DNA from: Bradyrhizobium sp. AUGA SZCCT0158
Lineage (GTDB): Bacteria > Pseudomonadota > Alphaproteobacteria > Rhizobiales > Xanthobacteraceae
Direction of reading: 5' to 3'
Length of the DNA: 64,000 bases
Assembly (NCBI RefSeq): GCF_018130065.1
Contig: NZ_JAFCME010000008.1
Location: 124,001 to 188,000 of the forward strand
The first letter of the stretch is position 1; each line of letters begins with the position of its first letter. Of this stretch, positions 25,302 to 33,363 are shown one piece after another. Both the position numbers and the translations under genes were made by a program. The notes under the pieces were generated by a model that did not search any database, was not told the DNA's origin, and saw only the letters and a list, made by a program, of their open reading frames with translations.

Positions 25302-26537
25302 ATGACAAGGAAGACCCGATCTGCACTGACACGGCGTAGTTTACTCGCCGGCGCATCCGCCGGTCTGATCTCGTCTCGCGCGTGGGCACAGCAAGCATCC
25401 GAAGTGAAGGTAGGATTGCTGGTGCCAATCTCAGGCCTTTATGCGCGCCCCGGAGCCGTGATGCGCCACGGCGCCGAGATGGGGGTCGAGCACATCAATG
25501 CGCAGGGCGGCATCAAGTCGCTGGGCGGCGCCAAGCTCAAGCTGGTCGTGCTCGATTCCGGCGACACCACCGAGAAGGCCAAGAACGCCGCGCAGCGGAT
25601 GGTCGCCCAGGAAACCGACATGGTGGCTGCGAGCGGAGCCTATTTGAGTTCGTTCACGCTGGCCGTCACAGAGGTCACGGAGCGGGCCAACCTTCCGGTC
25701 CTCACCCTCTCCTACTCCGACCTGATTACCGACCGCGGCTTCAAGTATGTGTTCCAGACCTCGGCGACAGCGGGATCGCAGGCAAGACAGGCGTTGCCGC
25801 AGATCGTGAAGCTTGCGGAAACTGCTTCCGGCAAGAAACCGAAAACGGTCGCGATCATCACCGACAACACCGCAGCGTCGGTATCTTCCGCAAAGGCGAT
25901 GCGCGACGGCCTGCTCGCCGAAAACGGCCTGCAGCTGATCGTCGATGAAACCTTCACGCCACCGCTCGCCGACGCGACCCCGCTGGTTCAAAAAATCCGG
26001 TCAGCGAAACCTGATCTTCTGTTCTTCCTGCCGACGGTGATTTCCGACGCCAAGCTGCTGCTCGAGAAGATGAATGAGTTCGGCCTCGGACAAGGCAAGA
26101 TTCCGACCATCTCGTTCGGCATCGCAATCGCCGAACCCGACATGCTGCAGACCGTCAGCCCGGAATTGCTGCAGGGCCTGCTCACCTGCGTCGCCAGCTG
26201 GGGCGCCAAGGGTCACGAGGCACTGATCGCCGAACTCAAGACCCGCTACAAGGAGCCATGGATGACGCAGAACGCGATCTCCACCTATGGCGACATGTGG
26301 GTGATCAAGGACGGGCTCGAGAAAGCCGGCAAGGCTGACCGCGTTGCGGTCGCCGACGCGCTGCGCACCATGGATGCCGGCCCTTCGAAATATTACCCGC
26401 TCGGCGAAATCAAGTTCGACGCGAAGGGTCGCCGCGTCGGCGCCGGCATGACGATCGTGCAGTGGCAAACCGGCGTACCGGTCACGGTATTCCCGCCGCA
26501 ACTGGCGCTGTCGCAGCCATTCTGGCCGAAAAACTAG
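25302..26537 (+). CDS. HAAT-family ABC substrate-binding protein, tandem copy 2
   Basis: A 411-residue receptor collinear with the preceding one. Long blocks are near-identical (GGIKSLGGAK, TTEKAKNAAQRMVAQE, YLSSFTLAVTEVTERA, EFGLGQGKIPT). The signal is also twin-arginine-like (LTRRSLLAGASAG). Differences cluster between residues 175 and 240 and around the second-lobe ligand region, which fits a duplicated receptor with a shifted ligand. A GGGAGG site precedes the ATG at 25302. Confidence 0.92.
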   Translation: MTRKTRSALTRRSLLAGASAGLISSRAWAQQASEVKVGLLVPISGLYARPGAVMRHGAEMGVEHINAQGGIKSLGGAKLKLVVLDSGDTTEKAKNAAQRMVAQETDMVAASGAYLSSFTLAVTEVTERANLPVLTLSYSDLITDRGFKYVFQTSATAGSQARQALPQIVKLAETASGKKPKTVAIITDNTAASVSSAKAMRDGLLAENGLQLIVDETFTPPLADATPLVQKIRSAKPDLLFFLPTVISDAKLLLEKMNEFGLGQGKIPTISFGIAIAEPDMLQTVSPELLQGLLTCVASWGAKGHEALIAELKTRYKEPWMTQNAISTYGDMWVIKDGLEKAGKADRVAVADALRTMDAGPSKYYPLGEIKFDAKGRRVGAGMTIVQWQTGVPVTVFPPQLALSQPFWPKN

Positions 26538-26556
26538 CTCAAGATTGGATACCGAC

Positions 26557-26937
26557 ATGGACAAGGTAACATACGATCGAGGCCTCCAGATCCGAAAGGA
26601 CGTTCTGGGGAGCGAGTTCGTCGACAAGGCGATCGCATCGGCCGATGATTTCAACCGGCCGATGCAGGACCTCACGACGGAATATTGCTGGGGCTATGTC
26701 TGGGGCCGCGACGGCCTCACGCACAAGACCCGCAGCTTCCTCAACCTTGCGATGCTGTGCGCGCTCAACCGGCCGCAGGAACTCAAAACCCATGTGCGGG
26801 GCGCCCTGACCAACGGCGCGACGCGCGAGGAGATACGCGAGGTGTTCATGCAGGTCGCGATCTATTGCGGCGTGCCGGCCGGCGTGGACGCTTTCCGTAA
26901 CGCCAAGGAAGTGTTTGCCGAACTCGACAAGAAGTAA
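26557..26937 (+). CDS. Carboxymuconolactone decarboxylase family protein (PcaC-like), copy 2
   Basis: A 126-residue paralogue of the protein at 16143-16520; the matching core is NLAMLCALNRPQELKTHVRGALTNG with VYCG-type ending IYCGVPAGVDAFRNAKEVF. It sits between the receptors and two SDR genes in the forward arm. The ATG at 26557 gives the same N-terminus length as copy 1. Two copies in opposite arms of one locus may form a hetero-oligomer or catalyse successive or parallel steps. Confidence 0.87.
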   Translation: MDKVTYDRGLQIRKDVLGSEFVDKAIASADDFNRPMQDLTTEYCWGYVWGRDGLTHKTRSFLNLAMLCALNRPQELKTHVRGALTNGATREEIREVFMQVAIYCGVPAGVDAFRNAKEVFAELDKK

Positions 26938-26954
26938 CCGAGGAACTTAAGGCG

Positions 26955-27728
26955 ATGCTAAAGGGCAAATGGGCTCTCGTGACCGGGGCGACGGCGGGCT
27001 TGGGTCTCGCCGTGGCCGAAAGCCTCGCGGGCGCGGGGGCCAGCATTGTCCTGCACGACCTGACCGAACCGGCGCAGACGCAGGATCGTCTGCGCGCGCA
27101 GTTTGGCGTCGAGGTAGTCAGCATCGCAGCCGACCTGGCACAGCGCACCGCCATAGAATCGATGATGGCCAGCCTGCTCGGACGTGTCGGCGCGGTCGAT
27201 ATCCTGGTGAACAATGCGGTGGTACGGCATTTTTCACCGGTCGAGAACTTCCCGCCGGAACGATGGGACGAAGCTCTCGCTGTCAATCTATCGGCCCCGT
27301 TCCACCTGATCCGGCTTGCATTGCCCGGCATGAAGCAACGGAAATGGGGCCGCATCATCAACATGGCATCGATCTATTCGACGCGTGCGGTCGCGGACCG
27401 CATCGATTATGTGACCACCAAGACGGCCATCGTCGGCATGACCCGTGCGGTCGCAATCGAAACGTCAAAGAGCGGAATTACCTGCAACGCACTGTGTCCG
27501 GGCACGCTGCCGACGCCGGCCATTCAGGGAAAGATCGCAGCCATCGCGGCCAGCGAAGGCCGCAGCGTCGACGAGACCACCAGTGACTACCTTGCGAGCC
27601 GGCAGCCGAGCGGGCGATTTGTCGCCATGGAAGGCGTCGGCGCGATGGCGGCCTTCCTGTGCAGTCCGGCAGCGCAAGATATCACGGGGGCTACCCTGCC
27701 GATCGATGGAGGCTGGTCCATCGCATGA
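26955..27728 (+). CDS. SDR-family oxidoreductase (3-hydroxybutyrate dehydrogenase-like)
   Basis: A 257-residue short-chain dehydrogenase: TGATAGLG for the coenzyme, NNAVVRHF, Ser in NMASIYSTRAV, Tyr-Lys in YVTTKTAIVG, and the end GATLPIDGGWS. The block LCPGTLPTPAIQGKI resembles 3-hydroxybutyrate dehydrogenases. The usual YxxxK spacing is kept. It starts 17 bases after the CMD gene, so they are in one transcript. Confidence 0.88.
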   Translation: MLKGKWALVTGATAGLGLAVAESLAGAGASIVLHDLTEPAQTQDRLRAQFGVEVVSIAADLAQRTAIESMMASLLGRVGAVDILVNNAVVRHFSPVENFPPERWDEALAVNLSAPFHLIRLALPGMKQRKWGRIINMASIYSTRAVADRIDYVTTKTAIVGMTRAVAIETSKSGITCNALCPGTLPTPAIQGKIAAIAASEGRSVDETTSDYLASRQPSGRFVAMEGVGAMAAFLCSPAAQDITGATLPIDGGWSIA

Positions 27729-27761
27729 ACATCATCGGCTGTCCCACCCAGGAGATCTGCA

Positions 27762-28502
27762 ATGGCTGAAGCATCGAGCCGAAATGCCGTGGTGACCGGC
27801 GCCGCCGGTGGCATGGGTCGTGCGATCACGAAAGCGCTGGTCGAAAGCGGGCGGCGGGTCGTGCTCGCCGACCGCGATCCGGCCTCGCTTCGTGCGTTCG
27901 CCGCTGAAATGGGCGACAACACATTCCCGATCGAACTCGATATTACCGACACCAAGGCCGTGGACCGCCTGCCCGACCTCATCCCGGATGCCTTCAAACC
28001 GATCGACATCCTCGTCAACAACGCCGGCCACGACATCGGCGGCCGGACCCGCTTCGATTTAGGCTCAGCGGACGATTGGTCCGGGATCATCCAGACCAAT
28101 CTGATCGGCCTGATGCGGGTGACCCGCAGCCTGCTGCCGGAGATGGTCAGGCGTAACGCCGGCCACATCGTCAACATCAGCTCGATCAACGCCGTACGCA
28201 TCGTCCCTGATATGGCCGCCTACAGCGCCAGCAAGGCGGGCGTGCACATGTTTACTGAAACGCTCCGCGGAGAGCTTGCCGAAACGGCGATCCGGGTCAC
28301 CGAAATGCAGCCCGGCCTGACCAGGACCAACATCATCCTCACCCGCTACCGCGGCGACCGGGAGAAGGAAAAGGACTACTTTGAGCAGTTCAAGATGGCG
28401 CTCGAACCGGCCGACATTGCCCGGTCGATCGTATTTGCGCTCGACCAGCCGCCGCATGTTCAGATTGCGGAGATGATGATTCTGCCCGTAAATCGCTATT
28501 GA
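27762..28502 (+). CDS. SDR-family oxidoreductase (YdfG-like)
   Basis: A 246-residue short-chain dehydrogenase with TGAAGGMG, NNAGHDIGG, Ser in NISSINAVR, Tyr-Lys in YSASKAGVHMF, and the YdfG-type C-terminus EPADIARSIVFALDQPPHVQI. YdfG acts on 3-hydroxy acids such as serine and 3-hydroxypropionate, in keeping with the hydroxyacid chemistry suggested by the beta-hydroxyacid dehydrogenase at the start of the operon. It follows the previous SDR by 33 bases. Confidence 0.88.
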   Translation: MAEASSRNAVVTGAAGGMGRAITKALVESGRRVVLADRDPASLRAFAAEMGDNTFPIELDITDTKAVDRLPDLIPDAFKPIDILVNNAGHDIGGRTRFDLGSADDWSGIIQTNLIGLMRVTRSLLPEMVRRNAGHIVNISSINAVRIVPDMAAYSASKAGVHMFTETLRGELAETAIRVTEMQPGLTRTNIILTRYRGDREKEKDYFEQFKMALEPADIARSIVFALDQPPHVQIAEMMILPVNRY

Positions 28503-28530
28503 ACCAATGCCGGTGCGAAGGCGGTAGACA

Positions 28531-29247
28531 ATGGACAAACGCGGTGAATTGCAATCCACGCTCCGGATCGAGGACGTTCCGACCGTCCGGTCGATGGTCG
28601 CCCAGAAGCTGCGCGAGGCGATCATGTCCGGAAAGCTGAAGCCAGGCCAGCGCCTGGTCGAACGGGAGCTTTGCGAGATGACCGGCGTAAGCCGGCCATC
28701 CATTCGCGAAGCGCTCCGGTTGCTGGAAGCCGATGGTCTCGTCAATACCGTCCCTCACCGCGGCCCTGTCGTCAGCACCATCAGCCTCGAGGAGGCAAAG
28801 CAGCTCTACGCCGCCCGCGCCGTCCTCGAAGGATTTGCCGGACGCGAATGCGCGCGCCTGCACGACCCCGCCGTCGTCCGCCGGATCGGGGACGCTCTCA
28901 CCAAGCTGAAAGCGGCGTTCGCCGATTCCGACCTGATCACGGCCCTCGAAGCCAAGACGGAGTTTTATGCGGCGCTGATCGGCGGCTGTCAGAACGCCTT
29001 CATCGAACGAATGCTCAGGCCGCTGCACGACCGGATCACGCTGTTGCGGATTACCTCGATGTCGCAGCCAAAGCGCATCAACAAGAGTCTGCGCGAGGTA
29101 ACCGCGATCTGGCGCGCCATCCAGAGCGGCGATCCCGACCTCGCCGAGAAATGCTGCGTCGATCACATCAACGCGGCGGCCGTGGCCGCGCTCAGCATGA
29201 TCGAACAATCATCCGCGTCGAACGAGAAGGCGACCGCGGATGAATGA
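28531..29247 (+). CDS. GntR-family regulator, FCD subfamily
   Basis: A 238-residue regulator: GntR winged helix at the N-terminus (MVAQKLREAIMSGKLKPGQR, ELCEMTGVSRPSIREALRLLEADG) and an all-helical FCD ligand domain. FCD members respond to organic acids. It lies inside the catabolic operon, between the SDRs and the final receptor, which is typical of local autoregulated control. The perfect inverted repeat at 17991-18009 is its best candidate operator in this window. Confidence 0.9.
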   Translation: MDKRGELQSTLRIEDVPTVRSMVAQKLREAIMSGKLKPGQRLVERELCEMTGVSRPSIREALRLLEADGLVNTVPHRGPVVSTISLEEAKQLYAARAVLEGFAGRECARLHDPAVVRRIGDALTKLKAAFADSDLITALEAKTEFYAALIGGCQNAFIERMLRPLHDRITLLRITSMSQPKRINKSLREVTAIWRAIQSGDPDLAEKCCVDHINAAAVAALSMIEQSSASNEKATADE

Positions 29248-29305
29248 CCCAACGCTATTTCGACCAAGCCGTTTCAAGGGGCCACAAGGCCGATAGGAAG
29301 CTGTC

Positions 29306-30277
29306 ATGAATCTTGTAAGACGCGTTCTTCTGATGCTGTTGCTGTCGCCCGTACTGCCGGCATTCGCCCAGGAATTCCCGAGCCGGCCGATCACGCTGGT
29401 CGTACCCTTCTCGGCCGGCGGGCCCGGCGACGTCATTGCACGCCTGCTCGGGACATCGATGAGCGCGACGCTGAAGCAGTCGCTCGTCATCGAAAACGTC
29501 GTCGGCGCCGGTGGTACCCTTGGAACCAATCGCGTCGCCAAAGCCTCGCCTGACGGTTACACCCTGCTGCTGATGCATGTCGGCCAAGCCACAGCGCCGG
29601 CGCTCTACGCCAAGCTGCCGTTCGACCCCGTTGGCGACTTTGCGCCGATCGGTCTCGTCACCGACGTGCCGATGATCCTGGTGGCGCGTGCGAATTTTCC
29701 GGCCAGGGACCTCAAGGAACTCGTCGCGCATGTGCGCGCCCAGGGCGACAAGGTCACCTATGGCAATGTCGGCCTCGGCTCCGCGTCACACCTGTGCGGG
29801 TTGATGTTCATGAACGCCATCGAAGCCAAGCTCACACCGATCTACTACAAGGGCGGCGGCCCCGCGCTGAACGATATCATCGCCGGTCACATCGACGTCT
29901 ACTGCGATCCGGCCACCGGGCCGACACCCTATATTCAGGCCGGCACCATCCCCGGTTACGCCATCACCAGCAAGAAGCGCGTGCCGACCTTGCCGAATGT
30001 GCCGACGTCGGCGGAAGCGGGGGTGCCGAAGTTCGACGTCACGACCTGGTACGGGCTGTATGCGCCACGCAATACGCCCAAGCCGATCGTTGATGCGCTC
30101 GTCGACGCGCTGCAAAAGGCGCTGAAGGACCCGCCCCTAGTCAACCGCTTCGCCGAACTCAGCATGGCGCCGGTCGAGCAGGAACGCGCGACGCCCGCAG
30201 CGCTCGAAGCCCTTCTCAAGAGCGAAATCGACAGATGGGGCCGTATTATCAAGGATGCCGGCATTACGCCGCAGTAA
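29306..30277 (+). CDS. Tripartite tricarboxylate transporter (Bug-family) substrate-binding protein
   Basis: A 323-residue secreted receptor with signal peptide ([15 protein letters not shown]) and the Bug blocks [20 protein letters not shown] and [20 protein letters not shown]. No TctA/TctB partners are encoded nearby. Its place at the end of the locus suggests a second receptor for the same compound or an intermediate, either for transport or for sensing. It is the last intact gene before the tRNA. Confidence 0.9.
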   Translation: MNLVRRVLLMLLLSPVLPAFAQEFPSRPITLVVPFSAGGPGDVIARLLGTSMSATLKQSLVIENVVGAGGTLGTNRVAKASPDGYTLLLMHVGQATAPALYAKLPFDPVGDFAPIGLVTDVPMILVARANFPARDLKELVAHVRAQGDKVTYGNVGLGSASHLCGLMFMNAIEAKLTPIYYKGGGPALNDIIAGHIDVYCDPATGPTPYIQAGTIPGYAITSKKRVPTLPNVPTSAEAGVPKFDVTTWYGLYAPRNTPKPIVDALVDALQKALKDPPLVNRFAELSMAPVEQERATPAALEALLKSEIDRWGRIIKDAGITPQ

Positions 30278-30299
30278 AGCGGACTCGGCTCGCAATGGC

Positions 30300-30451
30300 C
30301 GAGGCCGGTTTAGCAGCGGGTGGATCACCGGAGTCGTGTAGAGCGTGAGGAGCTGGGAGACCAGCAGCCCGCCTAGGCTAGTGATGCCGAGCGGCCGCCG
30401 TAATTCGGTACCGGGGACGGTAGCGACGATTAACGGTATCGGCGCAAGCGA
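30300..30451 (-). pseudogene. Remnant of an RND efflux pump (MdtB/MdtC-like C-terminal fragment)
   Basis: The minus strand encodes about 50 residues with the unmistakable RND C-terminal motif: [20 protein letters not shown] directly followed by [16 protein letters not shown]. Full RND pumps exceed 1,000 residues and no other part is present; the preceding and following bases do not continue the family. The fragment is therefore a decayed relic. It lies between the Bug receptor gene and tRNA-Met. Confidence 0.75.
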
Positions 30452-30567
30452 ACCATTCGACCACGGTGCCCAAACCATGTGACACAGGGCACGCCGTACA
30501 AGCCGGCGAAGCGTCCGATCCATTGAATTCGTTGAAGATTTTCGGGAGTTGGTACCCCGGCAGCTAT

Positions 30568-30644
30568 TGGTAGCGAGAGAGGGACTCGAACCCCCGACCC
30601 CAGGATTATGATTCCCGTGCTCTAACCAGCTGAGCTACCTCGCC
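30568..30644 (-). tRNA. tRNA-Met (CAT), elongator type
   Basis: A 77-base cloverleaf including an encoded CCA. It has acceptor arms GGCGAGG/TCTCGCT (with G-U pairs at both ends), D-loop GCTCAGCTGGTTAGAGC, anticodon loop with CAT inside GGAATCATAATCC, and T-arm GGGGGTTCGAGTCCC. The stem sequences fit elongator Met rather than initiator Met or the CAT-bearing Ile2. Confidence 0.95.
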
Positions 30645-30736
30645 ACGGTTCATCGTCACGGCCCAATATACCGCAGTCGCGAACGCGCGGCATATAAGGA
30701 GTCGGTCGCCGACCTGTCAAGCAAACCCGCCCGGCG

Positions 30737-31102
30737 CTATTTGGGCCGGATCGACTGATCGCCGCCGGGGCTGCCGGGCGGCGGAATCACCGGCGTTTTG
30801 CCGCCACCGGGCGTCGGCGCGTGGATTTCGGGATCAATGCCGGCGGGCGGGCACAGCACACCATCGGAGCGCGCCAGCCTTTCGCCGAGCGGTTCGGCCC
30901 GCTGGCCGGTGGTGGTGCCTTCCGGTGCTGCCGCGCCGGAATGCGGCATGGGTTGCATCGGCGCGCAATTGGCGGTCCGCGCGAGCGATGGCGGCGCGGT
31001 CGGAGCCGGGGGAGTGGCCGGACTCGGCGGGGCCTGCGCCGCCGCCATGCCGGAGGCCGCCATCAGAACACACGACAGAAAGAGCGAGCGTTTCATTGCC
31101 AT
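30737..31102 (-). CDS. Small secreted proline-rich hypothetical protein
   Basis: A 121-residue protein (119 from the second ATG at 31096) with a clear Sec signal peptide (LFLSCVLMAASGMAAA) and a mature part dominated by Pro, Ala and Gly (PPSPATPPAPTAPPSL; PTPGGGKTPVIPPPGSPGG). Two cysteines remain in the mature chain. No enzymatic domain is visible; it is probably an unstructured periplasmic or exported protein. It lies 42 bases downstream of the methyltransferase gene on the same strand. Confidence 0.65.
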   Translation of the reverse strand: MAMKRSLFLSCVLMAASGMAAAQAPPSPATPPAPTAPPSLARTANCAPMQPMPHSGAAAPEGTTTGQRAEPLGERLARSDGVLCPPAGIDPEIHAPTPGGGKTPVIPPPGSPGGDQSIRPK

Positions 31103-31144
31103 GCAGGGAAAACGGTCCGCAGCCGCGGAGGTTCCCGGCTGATT

Positions 31145-31783
31145 TCACGACTTGCGGAAGCGGATCAGCGAAAAATGCCCCATCGGCGGCATCGGCCGCC
31201 GTTCGGTCAGGCTGACGCCGCCATGCTTGGCGGCCCAGTTGGTCAATCGTTCCCAGGGGAATTCCGGCCGCCAGCCGAGCCGCCGCGCCAGCGGTGCGAA
31301 GGCAAGTTCAAAGACGCGCCGCGGGCCGCTTTCGGCGCCGATGTGATTGACCAGGATGAGTTCGCCGCCGGGCTTCAGCACGCGGATGAAATCATCCAGC
31401 GTGCGTTCGGGATCCGGCACCGCGGTGATGACATATTGCGCCACCACGGCGTCGAAGAACGAATCCTTGAACGCCAGATTCTTGGCATCCATCACCGCGA
31501 GCGTTTCGACATTGGAGAGGCCGAGCGCGCGAACCCGCTGTTGCGCCCGGCGCAGCATCGGTTCGGAAATATCGACGCCGCACAATTTGGTGCTGCGCGA
31601 ATAATCCGACAGCGACAATCCGGTGCCGACGCCGACGTCGAGAATGCGCCCGCCGATCTTGTCGGCTTCCGCGATCGTCGATTGACGCCCGTGCTCGAAC
31701 ACCTTGCCGAACACGAGATCGTAGACCGGCGCCCAGCGCCCATAAGCCTTTTCGACCCCCTCGCGGTCGATGTCCGCAGTCAT
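31145..31783 (-). CDS. Class I SAM methyltransferase, probable phosphatidylethanolamine N-methyltransferase
   Basis: A 212-residue methyltransferase: SAM motif I is RILDVGVGTGLSLSDY, the acidic end of strand 2 is CGVDISEPML, and motif post-I is VMDAKNLAFKDSFFDAVVAQ. The start EKAYGRWAPVYDLVFGKVFEHGR matches the Rhodobacter-type PmtA/PmtX enzymes that methylate phosphatidylethanolamine towards phosphatidylcholine. UbiE-like quinone methylation is a less likely alternative. It follows mnmA by 34 bases on the same strand. Confidence 0.8.
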   Translation of the reverse strand: MTADIDREGVEKAYGRWAPVYDLVFGKVFEHGRQSTIAEADKIGGRILDVGVGTGLSLSDYSRSTKLCGVDISEPMLRRAQQRVRALGLSNVETLAVMDAKNLAFKDSFFDAVVAQYVITAVPDPERTLDDFIRVLKPGGELILVNHIGAESGPRRVFELAFAPLARRLGWRPEFPWERLTNWAAKHGGVSLTERRPMPPMGHFSLIRFRKS

Positions 31784-31817
31784 TCCCTTAAGCCCCCGCC
31801 CTTGTGCCCCGCATTTT

Positions 31818-33020
31818 TTAGCCGCGCATCACCTCGGCAAGCGGTGGTGAAGTTGCCGCCTGTGCCCTTGCCCTCGCCGCGGCGTTCCGCGCGGTCGCAC
31901 TTCTGATGAATCCGCCGCCGAGCACGCGCGCCTGCCCCGAGGACGCGTCGTAAAACACGCAGGCCTGGCCCGGCGAAACGCCCTCTTCGCCGGCGACGAG
32001 TTCGACTTCATAGCCGCCATCGACCGCACGCAGCCAGGCCGGCTGCGGCGGGCGCGTCGAGCGCACGCGCACGAACATCTCGATGCCTGCGCCGATCACG
32101 CGCTCCAGCGCGCCGCCGCCGATCCAGTTGACGTCGCGCAGCTGGATGCGGTCCATCCGCAGCGCCTCGCGCGGCCCCACCACGACGCGGCGGCTGGCGG
32201 CATCGAGCTTGACGACATAGAGCGGCGCGGCTGACGCGATGCCCAGTCCCTTGCGCTGGCCGACAGTGAAATGAACGATGCCCTGATGCTGGCCGATGAT
32301 TTGGCCGTCGAGATCGACGATGTCGCCGGGCTCGATCGCGCCGGGCTTGAGGCGGCCGATGATGTCGGTGTAGCGCCCGGTCGGGACGAAGCAAATGTCC
32401 TGGCTGTCCTGCTTGTCGGCGACCTCGAGGCCAAAGCGCCGCGCCAGTTCGCGCGCCTGCGGCTTGGTCATGTCGCCGAGCGGAAAGCGCAGATAGTCGA
32501 GCTGCTCGGGCGTGGTCGCGAACAGGAAGTAGCTCTGGTCACGGTCGGCGTCGGCGGCGCACACCAGCGCCCGCGATCCATCCACGAGGCGGCGCGAGGC
32601 GACATAATGTCCGGTCGCCAGCGCGCTGGCGCCAAGCTCGCGCGCGGTCGACAGCAGGTCGCGAAACTTGACCGAGCGGTTGCACTCGATGCACGGCACC
32701 GGCGTTTCGCCGAGCGCGTAGCTGTCGGCGAAATTGTCGATCACCGACTCGCGAAAACGGCTTTCGTAATCGAGCACGTAATGCGGAATGCCGATCCGCT
32801 CGGCGACGTTGCGGGCGTCGTGGATGTCACGGCCGGCGCAGCAGGCGCCCTTGCGATGGGTGGCCGCGCCATGGTCGTAGAGCTGCAGCGTGATGCCGAC
32901 CACGTCGTAGCCCTCGGACTTCAGCAAGGCAGCCGTCACCGAGGAATCGACGCCGCCAGACATGGCGACCACGATCCGTGTGTCCTGGGGGCGGCCTTCG
33001 AGGTCCAAACTGTTCGGCAT
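31818..33020 (-). CDS. mnmA: tRNA-specific 2-thiouridylase MnmA
   Basis: A 400-residue enzyme that transfers sulfur to U34 of tRNA-Lys, -Glu and -Gln. The PP-loop SGGVDSS is at residues 21-27, the first catalytic cysteine sits in [10 protein letters not shown], and the second in [19 protein letters not shown] and the C-terminal barrel are also present. The C-terminus carries an Ala/Arg-rich extension after GGGFI. It is divergent from the flagellar fliK operon across a 343-base palindromic spacer. Confidence 0.95.
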   Translation of the reverse strand: MPNSLDLEGRPQDTRIVVAMSGGVDSSVTAALLKSEGYDVVGITLQLYDHGAATHRKGACCAGRDIHDARNVAERIGIPHYVLDYESRFRESVIDNFADSYALGETPVPCIECNRSVKFRDLLSTARELGASALATGHYVASRRLVDGSRALVCAADADRDQSYFLFATTPEQLDYLRFPLGDMTKPQARELARRFGLEVADKQDSQDICFVPTGRYTDIIGRLKPGAIEPGDIVDLDGQIIGQHQGIVHFTVGQRKGLGIASAAPLYVVKLDAASRRVVVGPREALRMDRIQLRDVNWIGGGALERVIGAGIEMFVRVRSTRPPQPAWLRAVDGGYEVELVAGEEGVSPGQACVFYDASSGQARVLGGGFIRSATARNAAARARAQAATSPPLAEVMRG

Positions 33021-33091
33021 GGCAGGTCAATCGGCTTCAATCGCGAGGCAGCGCCGCGCGGCAAGAGTTCAAAAAAGCCTTTTACATATAA

Positions 33092-33130
33092 GGCCTTAAG
33101 GCCCGGTCCGGCCCTTTTTGGCCGGACCGG
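33092..33130. repeat. Cluster of GGCC-rich palindromes in the mnmA-fliK spacer
   Basis: GGCCTTAAGGCC (33092-33103) is a perfect 12-bp palindrome. It abuts an 11-bp perfect stem CCGGTCCGGCC / GGCCGGACCGG (33103-33113 and 33120-33130) with loop CTTTTT. GCCGGACCGG recurs at about 33173. The spacer 33021-33363 otherwise holds no gene. As the flanking genes diverge, a simple terminator role is unlikely. Confidence 0.6.
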
Positions 33131-33202
33131 AAGTTCGCTCTTTAATATAGGCCGTATTCCCGGGAGGCAATCAGCCGGACCGGGTTTTGGGCCGGCAATA
33201 GA

Positions 33203-33217
33203 CGGCAAATCTTGCCG
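33203..33217. promoter_or_regulatory. Inverted repeat CGGCAA-N3-TTGCCG, candidate FlbD enhancer site (ftr-like)
   Basis: A perfect inverted repeat 96 bases upstream of the sigma-54 promoter of fliK, the usual enhancer distance. FlbD, the sigma-54 activator encoded at 42842-44224, binds GC-flanked palindromes called ftr elements in Caulobacter; the resemblance is from memory. The core GGCAA-N3-TTGCC recurs upstream of fliF (39039-39051). Confidence 0.6.
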
Positions 33218-33312
33218 CCGGGCAGAAAAAGGGGCCGGCCCAAGACCTTCGTGGCCAACCCGCCTCCTCATTAAGCAATTGAAGTTAAAGGAAATTATTC
33301 TGATATAGGGCG

Positions 33313-33328
33313 TGGCCCGGTCCTTGCT
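33313..33328 (+). promoter_or_regulatory. Sigma-54 (RpoN) promoter of fliK-flgD
   Basis: TGGCCC-N5-TTGCT matches the -24/-12 consensus TGGCAC-N5-TTGCW at all but one base, with the essential GG and GC correctly spaced. The predicted start of transcription (about 33339) leaves a leader of some 25 bases before the GTG of fliK. Confidence 0.75.
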
Positions 33329-33363
33329 GAGAGGTAGTCAAGGTTTCAGCGCGAGGGTCGCCC

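Noticed and set aside
30568..30644. tRNA-Met as an integration (att) site
   Set aside because: No integrase gene lies beside it and I could not find a second copy of its 3' end in the window.
33103..33130. Hairpin read as a Rho-independent terminator
   Set aside because: It lies between two divergent genes and the T residues are in the loop, not after the stem.
33271..33287. TTAA...TTAA pair as a CtrA box before fliK
   Set aside because: The half-sites are ten bases apart rather than seven, and a convincing sigma-54 promoter already explains the gene.
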